64,000 bases of DNA, taken from contig NZ_NHOU01000013.1 of assembly GCF_002179555.1 (NCBI RefSeq), forward strand, positions 1 to 64,000. The letters run 5' to 3'. Below the pieces are notes generated by a model that did no database searches, had not been told where the DNA came from, and was given only the letters and a program-made list of their open reading frames with translations. The position numbers were made by a program, and so were the translations under genes. Position 1 is the stretch's first letter, and each line of letters opens with the position of its first letter. Positions 15,560 through 23,735 of the stretch are shown in pieces. The DNA comes from Salinicola salarius. Its GTDB lineage: Bacteria; Pseudomonadota; Gammaproteobacteria; Pseudomonadales; Halomonadaceae.

Positions 15560-18500
15560 ATGCAGCCACTCGACAAGACACTCAGAAACCAACTGGAACG
15601 CGCCGTTAAAAACGCCCGCGACACCGCCGAAACCGGTGCCCGCGCCGCGTTGGACCAGCTGGGTGTGGCAGACCCCACACCGGCCGCGCATCTGAGCGAG
15701 ACCGACCGCGAGCTGCGCCGCAAGCTACGCGCCCATGGCCGCCAACTGGGCGACGCCCTCAACGGTGGCGGCAACGGAGCCAAAGCCCAGACCATGGACC
15801 GCCTGGTGGAGGAGGTCGCCTACGAGCACTGGCACCGCATGCTCTTTGCCCGTTTCCTGGCCGAAAACGACCTGCTGATGTACCCGGACCCGGACGAACC
15901 GGTGGCCATCACCCTGGAAGAGTGTGAAGACCTGGCTGCCGATGAAGGCGCCGCCAACGGCTGGGAACTGGCCGCCCGCTATGCGGCCCGTATGCTGCCG
16001 CAGATTTTCCGGCTGGACTCCCCGGTCTTCCAGCTCACCCTGCCACCGGAACACCAACAGGCTCTGGAACGCCAGGTCGCGGGCCTGCCGCTGGAGGTGT
16101 TTACCGCCTCCGATAGCCTGGGCTGGGTTTACCAGTTCTGGCAGGCCAAGAAGAAGGAACAGGTCAACCAGTCCGAGGTCAAGATCGGTGCCCGGGAGCT
16201 CCCCGCCGTCACCCAGCTCTTCACCGAGCCCTACATGGTGAGCTTCCTGCTCGACAACGCCCTCGGTGCCTGGTGGGCGGCCCGGCAGCTCAGTGAAAGC
16301 GACCTGAAGCACGCCGAAAGCGAAGACGAACTACGCCACAAGGCAGCCATCCCTGGTGTGCCGCTGGAGTACCTGCGGTTTGTGAAACAGGATGATGGGG
16401 CTGATAACACAAGATGGACACCGGCTGCCGGCACTTTCGATGCCTGGCCGGAACAACTGGCCGACCTGAAAACCCTGGACCCCTGCTGCGGCTCCGGCCA
16501 CTTCCTGGTGGCCGCCTTCCTGATGCTCGTGCCCATGCGAATGGAGCGAGACGCTCTGTCCGCTCGGGACGCCGTGGATGCGGTGTTGCGAGAGAACATT
16601 CATGGCCTGGAGCTGGATAAGCGCTGTGTGGAACTGGCCGCTTTCGCGTTGGCCTTGGCCGCCTGGAAATACCCCGGCGCAGAGGGCTACCGGCCATTGC
16701 CGGAGCTGAATATAGCCTGCTCTGGATTGTCGATCAGCGCGAAGCAGACAGATTGGTTGGAGCTCGCCGGGGACAACGCTGATCTTCGGATAGCGCTCGA
16801 AGAACTTTACAAACAGTTCAAAGATGCACCGGTGCTCGGCAGCTTGATCAATCCCGAAAAGAGCCTGGGGAGAGGGTCGCTGTTTGAATTGAAGTGGGAA
16901 GAAGTTGGGCCTTTGCTCAATGAAGCGTTGGCGGGTGAGAAGAATGATGAGCGATTTGAGATGGGAGTGGTGGCAAAAGGAGTCGTAAAAACCGCGACCC
17001 TTCTTACTCAATCCTATGATTATATTGTTACAAACGTCCCCTATCTTTCCCAAGGGAAACAATCAAAAACGCTATCGAGTCATTGTGAAAAGGTGCACTA
17101 CGATGCCCGTCATGACTTGGCCAATGTATTTCTTGAGCGCATACTAGACTTCTCTGGAAAAAAGGGCGTTGCGCAAATAATAATGCCTCAGAATTGGCTT
17201 TATCTAAAAAGATATAAAAATCACAGAATAAAGTTACTGCGAAACTACAAATGGAATTTGGTGGCTCGTATTGGTGAAGGTGGTTTCGATAGCGTATCGG
17301 CTGCCGGGGCATTTGTTGCTCTTTACACACTTACAAATGCCGAGCCATCCGAATCATCGACTGTTGCATTCATAGACTGTTCAGAACTTGCAGGCCCTGA
17401 GCTGAAAGCAACTTCTTTGAAAAACCTTGAGCTTTCCAGGATTTATCAGCTTGGTCAACTAAAAAACCCTGATTCAACAGTTACTTTTGAAGAGCATAGC
17501 AAGTTGCCGCTTTTGGCAGAATATTGCACTGCTCTTTCGGGTATTTCTACAGGAGAGTTGAATAGATTTACTCGGAGATTCTGGGAAGTCTCAGGATTTG
17601 GTGGCGCTTGGGAACTTTCTCAAACCAGCTCAACTGAAGTTCTGCATTCAACTGGGCTTTCAAACGCAGTTTTATGGGAGAATGGTCTAGGCGAATTACA
17701 CGAATTGGCTCAAAGCGTTAAACATTTAAATCACGCAGCACAAAATTGGCAAAGAGGTCGCCCTAACTGGGGGAAACCAGGTGTCAGCATAAGCAAGATG
17801 CGTGAATTGAAAGCTAGTATATACTCCGGTCGGATTTACGACGAAAACTGTTGCGCCATAATACCTAATGACCCTGGGCTACTGCCAATCTTGTGGGCGT
17901 TTTGTAGCAGTCCTCAATACAACATTGAAGTTCGTAAAATCAATCAAAGTATACTTGTTCAAACCAAGTATATGATTAATGTGCCTTTCGATTACGAACA
18001 TTGGACCAAATTAGCTGAGAAAAATTATCCTAATGGTCTGCCCAAGCCCTACACCGACGACCCCACCCAATGGATCTTCCACGGCCATCCCTGTGGCTCC
18101 GTCGTGTGGGATGAAGAACAAAAGTGGACGATGAAAGGCCCGCTCCGTACCGACGACCGCGTCCTACAAGTCGCGGTTGCCCGCCTGCTCGGCTACCGCT
18201 GGCCCGCCGAGCTGGATGCCGACATGGAGCTGGCCGAGGAGCAGTGTAAATGGGTTAAGCGCTGCGAGGCATTGCTGCCATTCGCCGATGACGACGGCAT
18301 CGTCTGTATTCCCCCGGTGCGCGGTGAGGCCTCGGCAGCCGACCGCCTGCTGAACCTGTTGGCCGCTGCATACGGCGAGGCCTGGTCCAACGATGTTCTG
18401 GCAGAGCTTCTCAAGAGTGCCGACCACGCCGGTAAGACTCTGGAAACCTGGCTGCGAGACAAGTTCTTCGCGCAACACTGCAAACTCTTCCAGCACCGCC

Positions 18501-19015
18501 CCTTTATCTGGCACATCTGGGACGGCCTGCCCGACGGCTTCGCCGCCCTGATCAACTACCACAAACTGGACCGCAAGAACCTGGAAACCCTGAACTACAC
18601 CTACTTGGGCGACTGGATCAGTCGCCAGAAGCAGGACCTGGCCAGCGGCGTCGACGGCGCCGAAGAACGCCTTTCCGCCGCTGAATCCCTGAAAAAGAAA
18701 TTGGAACAGATCCTCGAAGGCGAAGCCCCCTACGACATCTTCGTCCGCTGGAAGCCCATCGAACAACAGCCCATAGGCTGGGACCCGGACCTCAACGACG
18801 GCGTCCGCCTCAACATCCGCCCCTTCATAACCGTAGGCGACGTCAAGAAGAAAGGCGCCGGCATCCTGCGCGACAAACCCAACATCAAATGGACGAAAGA
18901 CCGTGGCAAGGATGTGGAGTCAGCGCCTTGGTACCACACTTTCAAAGGTGAGCGGATTAATGAACACCATCTGACGTTGGCCGAGAAGAAGTCTGCGAAG
19001 GAGGTATCAGAATGA
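15560..19015 (+). CDS. pglX: BREX N6-adenine DNA methyltransferase PglX
   Basis: The 1151-residue protein is a class I methyltransferase with SAM motif LDPCCGSGHF (about 306-315) and catalytic motif NVPY (about 492-495, an NPPY variant). PglX methylates a non-palindromic site on host DNA as the self mark. N- and C-terminal parts are GC-rich, while the segment from about 16,790 to 18,045 (roughly residues 410-830), covering the end of the catalytic core and the presumed target-recognition region, is clearly AT-rich. This suggests exchange of the specificity domain. Its stop overlaps the next start (ATGA). Confidence 0.95.
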   Translation: MQPLDKTLRNQLERAVKNARDTAETGARAALDQLGVADPTPAAHLSETDRELRRKLRAHGRQLGDALNGGGNGAKAQTMDRLVEEVAYEHWHRMLFARFLAENDLLMYPDPDEPVAITLEECEDLAADEGAANGWELAARYAARMLPQIFRLDSPVFQLTLPPEHQQALERQVAGLPLEVFTASDSLGWVYQFWQAKKKEQVNQSEVKIGARELPAVTQLFTEPYMVSFLLDNALGAWWAARQLSESDLKHAESEDELRHKAAIPGVPLEYLRFVKQDDGADNTRWTPAAGTFDAWPEQLADLKTLDPCCGSGHFLVAAFLMLVPMRMERDALSARDAVDAVLRENIHGLELDKRCVELAAFALALAAWKYPGAEGYRPLPELNIACSGLSISAKQTDWLELAGDNADLRIALEELYKQFKDAPVLGSLINPEKSLGRGSLFELKWEEVGPLLNEALAGEKNDERFEMGVVAKGVVKTATLLTQSYDYIVTNVPYLSQGKQSKTLSSHCEKVHYDARHDLANVFLERILDFSGKKGVAQIIMPQNWLYLKRYKNHRIKLLRNYKWNLVARIGEGGFDSVSAAGAFVALYTLTNAEPSESSTVAFIDCSELAGPELKATSLKNLELSRIYQLGQLKNPDSTVTFEEHSKLPLLAEYCTALSGISTGELNRFTRRFWEVSGFGGAWELSQTSSTEVLHSTGLSNAVLWENGLGELHELAQSVKHLNHAAQNWQRGRPNWGKPGVSISKMRELKASIYSGRIYDENCCAIIPNDPGLLPILWAFCSSPQYNIEVRKINQSILVQTKYMINVPFDYEHWTKLAEKNYPNGLPKPYTDDPTQWIFHGHPCGSVVWDEEQKWTMKGPLRTDDRVLQVAVARLLGYRWPAELDADMELAEEQCKWVKRCEALLPFADDDGIVCIPPVRGEASAADRLLNLLAAAYGEAWSNDVLAELLKSADHAGKTLETWLRDKFFAQHCKLFQHRPFIWHIWDGLPDGFAALINYHKLDRKNLETLNYTYLGDWISRQKQDLASGVDGAEERLSAAESLKKKLEQILEGEAPYDIFVRWKPIEQQPIGWDPDLNDGVRLNIRPFITVGDVKKKGAGILRDKPNIKWTKDRGKDVESAPWYHTFKGERINEHHLTLAEKKSAKEVSE

Positions 19016-21846
19016 GCGCACAATACAAAGGAATGCGCTGGCTGAAGTGTGATCTCCAGATGCAGACGCCAGCAGATGCTCGTCATTGGCAAGGAGATCG
19101 CCTCGAAGCCGGTCAGGAAGCTTCTGCAGCAACGGCATTTGCTGAGGCTTGCTATCACACCGGGCTGGACATCGTTGGGATAACTGACCACAACTTTCTA
19201 AGTAAGGAATTTATTCCCCACTTGCAGTCCGCCTTCGAGGAGCTTGAGCGCGAGCATAATCACAGCGTCTCCCTGTTTCCAGGATTTGAATTTGAAGCCG
19301 CCGGGGTTGGGCGCGGCGTTCACATACTCTGCTTGTTTGAGCCCGGAGCTGATTTAGTCCAGCTCGATGCCATCCTCACAGAGTGTGGTGTTGCGTACCC
19401 GAGAGTTGGAGCAGACGGCCAACTGGCAAAGTCCGACAAGAATCTCAAAGACATATTGCGCATCGTTCAAGAAAAGCATGGTGGCATCGTGATCATGCCT
19501 CACGCGATGAGTAATGACGGGATTTTCGATAACGAATCTATTTCAGACTGGCTGCAACAAGACCAATTCACCAATCCTGAACTGCTGGCGATTGAAGCTC
19601 CAAAACCTGTTCACCTGATGTCAGTGGGATATCAACGATTGCTGAAGTCAGGGGGGGATTGTCAACCAGGGTGGAGACGTGTACGCCCGATAGCAACTTT
19701 GATGTCCTCGGACAATAAGAAGCTAATTGACTGTGACCATGAAGAGGCACCAACACCCAACAGTATTGGTTACCGATATTCCTGGATAAAAATGTCGGCC
19801 CCTTCCATAGAATCGCTTCGACAAGCTTTTCTTGATCACCAGTCTCGCATTGTTTTGCCGGAAAATGTGGTGACAGATGTACATCCTGCCGATCGTGTTC
19901 GCCAAGCGGTAATTCAGTCTCTCTCAATTAAGAACGTAGCTTTCTTGGGCGATCAAGAGATTCACTTCTCACCAAACATGAACTGTGTGATTGGTGGTCG
20001 CGGAAGCGGCAAATCCACCTTGCTTGAATACCTGCGTATTATTTTTGGCAAAGATAAGTCAGAGGACATTGATGCGGACACGAAAAGCCGAATCAAACGG
20101 GTTCGGGACACCCTGAACCAACCAGGAGCAGAGCTTGAAGTGTCCTGGGTCAGCGCTGATGGAGTGGAAGACCGTATCGTATGGAAAAATGGGCAACCTG
20201 CTGTCCAACGTGACGATATGCATGATCCTGAGACGTTCTTCCAGAACTTGCCTATCCGCTTCTTCAGCCAACAGCAGCTCAACCGCCTCACCGAATCGAA
20301 AACAGGGGATGACGGGCAGATACCTCAGGCACAGCGCCTACTGGAACTGGTCGACGGGTTCGCCGCAAACGAGCTTGCTGATCTGGATGATCAGGAAAGA
20401 AAGCTGAAGCTTAAAATACAGGCATCGCTTTCCAATCTTCGGCAAGCCAAAGCGTTAGAGAAAGATCTCAAAAAATCCCAGCAGGAATATCAGGAGCTTG
20501 ATCGCCAGTGGAAAGCACGAAGTGAGATTCAGGCCGATGCAATCAGGCACCAAAAACTAAAGGCGGAAAACCGTTATCTCGACTCGCTTTATGGAGATCA
20601 AGGGAGGCAGTTCGCAGATGTTGCCGAGCTCGCGGACGTTGTAGCGAACTCCCATGCTTCGTTTCAGATTGAAGATGCGCCCCATGGTCCTTGGCTTGAG
20701 CAGCTTGACGAGAAGGTCAAACAGGCCAAAGAGAGCCTTGCAAAGCATATTCGCCAAGCTGTAGAGCAGTACCAGAAAAATGTTGAATCGTTCAAGGCCG
20801 ATAACCCTACTTGGAGCGCGATCCAGCAGGATCTTGATCAGGCCGATACCAATTTTAGTCAGGCATGCGCCGCCAAGGGGCTGACCCCTGACGATGTGGG
20901 TCACTTAAAGGAAGTTGATCAAGCCAGGGCCAAGAAGCACAGAGAAATTACTGAGCTTCAGGCTGAAATCAAGAGATTGAAGGACGAAGCTGGCGACCCC
21001 GAGACGCAGGTCCAGCGATTACACCAAATTTGGCAGGAACAGCTACAAAAACGGGTTGAAGCTGCGAATCGCGCAAATGATCTAGCCGTTCTGACTGAGG
21101 AGCAGCGCAAGTTCATAGAAGTGACGGTGCAATATCAGTTTGACCAGGCTAGTTTCTCCGAGCTATGGAATCACTTTGGCCCTAAAGACGGTCGAACCGC
21201 CCTGGCCCGCTCATGGAGCGACATAGGGCAGGCACTGATGGATCGATTCAGCCTGATACCAGACTGTGACCGTACTTCTCCCTGGGAACTGTTGAGGAAT
21301 CTCTACCATGACAATGGCGGAGAGGGCGCTCGGCAACTTTTTCAGAATCAGGCAGACAACCTGAAGCAGCACATCGTAGAAAACATAGAGAGCTGGGACC
21401 AGCTTCGGTTATCTCGTGTGAAGGATGTCGTTGATTTAAAACTGTTTCGATCTGATGGCTCAGTTGCCGGGAGCATCTCTGAGGGCTCCCTTTCCGACGG
21501 TCAACGCAATACCGCCGCGCTCGCCTTGCTGCTAGCTCAGAATGGCGGCCCCCTTGTGATAGATCAGCCCGAAGATGAACTGGACTCCAACTTCGTGTTC
21601 AAGGAACTGATACCGATGCTTCGCAAGGTAAAAGCCGGTCGCCAAATCATACTTGCAACCCACAATGCCAACCTGCCGGTAAATGGTGATGCCGAGTTGG
21701 TATATGCGCTCGAAGCCAAGGACGGAAAAGGAGTTATCCGAGCACAGGGCGGGCTTGACGAGGCCAGTGTTACCGCCGCTGTCCTGGATATCATGGAAGG
21801 CACAGAGGAGGCTTTCCGGCGTCGGCGTGAAAAATACCATTTTTAG
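19012..21846 (+). CDS. TrlF-like PHP domain/SMC-type ATPase
   Basis: The 944-residue protein begins with a PHP-type metal-dependent phosphoesterase domain (WLKCDLQMQTPADARHW near 10-26; DIVGITDHNF near 53-62). It continues with an SMC/ABC-type ATPase: Walker A GGRGSGKST (about 328-336), a long coiled coil (about 440-700, AKALEKDLKKSQQEYQELD), signature SDGQRNTAAL (about 827) and Walker B LVIDQPEDELDS (about 847), then an ATHNAN switch. This matches TrlF-family proteins of defence islands, thought to be nucleases or phosphatases with ATPase sensing. ATGA overlap with pglX and GAAGGAGG before the start tie it to the BREX operon. Confidence 0.85.
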   Translation: MSAQYKGMRWLKCDLQMQTPADARHWQGDRLEAGQEASAATAFAEACYHTGLDIVGITDHNFLSKEFIPHLQSAFEELEREHNHSVSLFPGFEFEAAGVGRGVHILCLFEPGADLVQLDAILTECGVAYPRVGADGQLAKSDKNLKDILRIVQEKHGGIVIMPHAMSNDGIFDNESISDWLQQDQFTNPELLAIEAPKPVHLMSVGYQRLLKSGGDCQPGWRRVRPIATLMSSDNKKLIDCDHEEAPTPNSIGYRYSWIKMSAPSIESLRQAFLDHQSRIVLPENVVTDVHPADRVRQAVIQSLSIKNVAFLGDQEIHFSPNMNCVIGGRGSGKSTLLEYLRIIFGKDKSEDIDADTKSRIKRVRDTLNQPGAELEVSWVSADGVEDRIVWKNGQPAVQRDDMHDPETFFQNLPIRFFSQQQLNRLTESKTGDDGQIPQAQRLLELVDGFAANELADLDDQERKLKLKIQASLSNLRQAKALEKDLKKSQQEYQELDRQWKARSEIQADAIRHQKLKAENRYLDSLYGDQGRQFADVAELADVVANSHASFQIEDAPHGPWLEQLDEKVKQAKESLAKHIRQAVEQYQKNVESFKADNPTWSAIQQDLDQADTNFSQACAAKGLTPDDVGHLKEVDQARAKKHREITELQAEIKRLKDEAGDPETQVQRLHQIWQEQLQKRVEAANRANDLAVLTEEQRKFIEVTVQYQFDQASFSELWNHFGPKDGRTALARSWSDIGQALMDRFSLIPDCDRTSPWELLRNLYHDNGGEGARQLFQNQADNLKQHIVENIESWDQLRLSRVKDVVDLKLFRSDGSVAGSISEGSLSDGQRNTAALALLLAQNGGPLVIDQPEDELDSNFVFKELIPMLRKVKAGRQIILATHNANLPVNGDAELVYALEAKDGKGVIRAQGGLDEASVTAAVLDIMEGTEEAFRRRREKYHF

Positions 21847-21858
21847 TGAGGCCCTATC

Positions 21859-23139
21859 ATGATTAAACATCTCAAGATGTCCAATGTTGGCCCGGCCTCC
21901 AAGATGGAGCTGGAATTTGGCAAGCGTCTTAACCTTCTGACCGGTGACAACGGCTTGGGCAAGAGCTTCTTGCTGGATATTGCCTGGTGGGCTCTGACTC
22001 GTAAATGGCCTGCTGAGCTCAATACGAAGCTGACAGCCGGCAAGAAGGCGCTGCCAAACTCTGACGGGGAGGCCGCAATCAGCTTCTCGTTTACGAGTAA
22101 GAGCAAGGAGGAAAGCTACGAAAGCAGCTTCCTCAGAAAAGAGCAGTCATGGACCGGCAGGCCGGGGCGGCCTGCTAATCCGGGGCTGGTTCTTTACGCG
22201 ATGTCGGATGGCAGCTTTGCGGTTTGGGACCCTAACAGAAACTATTGGCTGACCCGCGAGGGCGTTGACGTGCAAGAGCGCGTACCCGCCTATGTATTCA
22301 GCCAGAAAGAAGTGTGGGATGGTCTCCAGGATGAGAGTGGTGGATGGTTATGTAATGGCCTGATACGTGACTGGGCCGGATGGCAGAAGGAACGGGGCAC
22401 GCCGTTTAAGCAACTTAAACAGGTTCTGGAGGTGTTGTCTCCCTCTGCAAAGGAAAAACTGGAGCCCGGAGCACTCACCAGAATTAGCTTGGATGATGTT
22501 CGCGATATACCGACTATTCGCATGCCGTATCAGCAGGATGTACCGGTTGTTCATGCGTCATCAGGCATGCGTCGTATAATCGCACTCGCTTATTTTTTGG
22601 TTTGGGCATGGGAAGAGCATAAGCAAGCTGCGAAGCAGCTTGGTGAGAAGGCTACACACCAAATTACTTTTCTAATTGATGAAATCGAGTCTCACCTACA
22701 CCCCAGCTGGCAACGCACCATTGTGCCTGCGTTGCTTTCCGTTATGGAAAAGTTGACCAGGACTGCGGAAGTCCAGTTGATTACCGCGACGCACTCCCCC
22801 CTGATTATGGCCTCTGTAGAGCCTTTATACGACGAGAGCCAGGATGCCTGGTTTGATCTCGATTTCGAGCGCAAAAAGGTGATATTGAGACGCCGGGACT
22901 TTGAGAAGCATGGCGATGTTGAAACATGGCTGGTAAGTGAGGCTTTTGATTTAAAAAGCAGTCGTCCCCTGGAGTACGAGCACCTTGTGGAGGAGGCGTC
23001 GGCACTTCTGGCCAAAAATGAGCCCTCGCGAAAGCAGATTGAGGCCATGAATGACAGGCTGGTTCAGGCGTTAGGCCCCAGAGATGAGTTTCTGTTCCGC
23101 TGGCGTGCCATCTGCGACAAAAAGGGGTGGCTTGGATGA
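21859..23139 (+). CDS. AAA ATPase, PtuA-like partner of the HNH nuclease
   Basis: The 426-residue protein is a compact ABC/AAA-type ATPase: Walker A GDNGLGKS (about 29-36), a QKEVWDGL region suited to a Q-loop, Walker B FLIDEIESHLHP (about 272-283) and the His switch ATHSPL. It has no TOPRIM nuclease domain, separating it from OLD proteins. It overlaps an HNH gene by ATGA, an arrangement typical of Septu-type systems in which PtuA (ATPase) binds PtuB (HNH). The pair assignment is inference from domains and coupling. It begins 12 bp after the TrlF-like gene. Confidence 0.8.
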   Translation: MIKHLKMSNVGPASKMELEFGKRLNLLTGDNGLGKSFLLDIAWWALTRKWPAELNTKLTAGKKALPNSDGEAAISFSFTSKSKEESYESSFLRKEQSWTGRPGRPANPGLVLYAMSDGSFAVWDPNRNYWLTREGVDVQERVPAYVFSQKEVWDGLQDESGGWLCNGLIRDWAGWQKERGTPFKQLKQVLEVLSPSAKEKLEPGALTRISLDDVRDIPTIRMPYQQDVPVVHASSGMRRIIALAYFLVWAWEEHKQAAKQLGEKATHQITFLIDEIESHLHPSWQRTIVPALLSVMEKLTRTAEVQLITATHSPLIMASVEPLYDESQDAWFDLDFERKKVILRRRDFEKHGDVETWLVSEAFDLKSSRPLEYEHLVEEASALLAKNEPSRKQIEAMNDRLVQALGPRDEFLFRWRAICDKKGWLG

Positions 23140-23735
23140 TTCCTGTAACACTTCAGCCTGAACCTGATGACTTTAATGCAGAGGTGCGGCAGAGAGGTCG
23201 TGCTTGGCTGGTAGATCGCGGCATTGCCTTTGACGATCCTCCACCTAAAGCTGCTGATCTACCGAACTATTGGTCACGTTCAAATCAGCAACTGTGGGAG
23301 GCATACTCCGGCGTTTGTGCTTACCTTGCTATTTATTTTGAGTGGGGCTCAGGCGCTGCCTCTACGGACCACTTTATCGCTAAGTCAGCAAACGCCGGTG
23401 AAGCTTACGAGTGGTCAAATTACAGGCTTTCTTGCCTTGGCCCCAATAGGAACAAAAACAAATATGACGATGTTCTTGATCCAATAGGATTGGCCCCGAA
23501 CACCTTTGTAATCAACTTTGCTTCAGGGGAAATTTCTCCCAATCCAGCTTTACGCGCCGCACAAGAGGCTGAGGCCAGAAAAACCATACGCAGGTTGAAA
23601 CTGGACAGCCCCCATAATAATAAAATGCGTGCACAACACTACAGTGAATACGTGGCCGGCGACTGTTCTTTGGGTTTTCTCTCGCGAAAATCTCCTTTCG
23701 TGCACGCTGAAATAGTTAGGCAGGGGCTTGTATGA
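23136..23735 (+). CDS. HNH endonuclease-like protein, PtuB/TIGR02646-like
   Basis: This 199-residue protein has an HNH pattern: CAYLAIYF at 61-68, STDHF with Asp78-His79, EWSNYRLSC with Asn95 and NKNK near 106-109. Relatives usually have paired zinc-knuckle cysteines (CxxC); here the first knuckle reads CAYL and the second CLGPN, so zinc binding may be lost or replaced. The ATG at 23136 overlaps the ATPase stop, and its own stop overlaps the pglZ start (ATGA). It is the presumed nuclease effector of the ATPase upstream. Confidence 0.75.
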   Translation: MIPVTLQPEPDDFNAEVRQRGRAWLVDRGIAFDDPPPKAADLPNYWSRSNQQLWEAYSGVCAYLAIYFEWGSGAASTDHFIAKSANAGEAYEWSNYRLSCLGPNRNKNKYDDVLDPIGLAPNTFVINFASGEISPNPALRAAQEAEARKTIRRLKLDSPHNNKMRAQHYSEYVAGDCSLGFLSRKSPFVHAEIVRQGLV

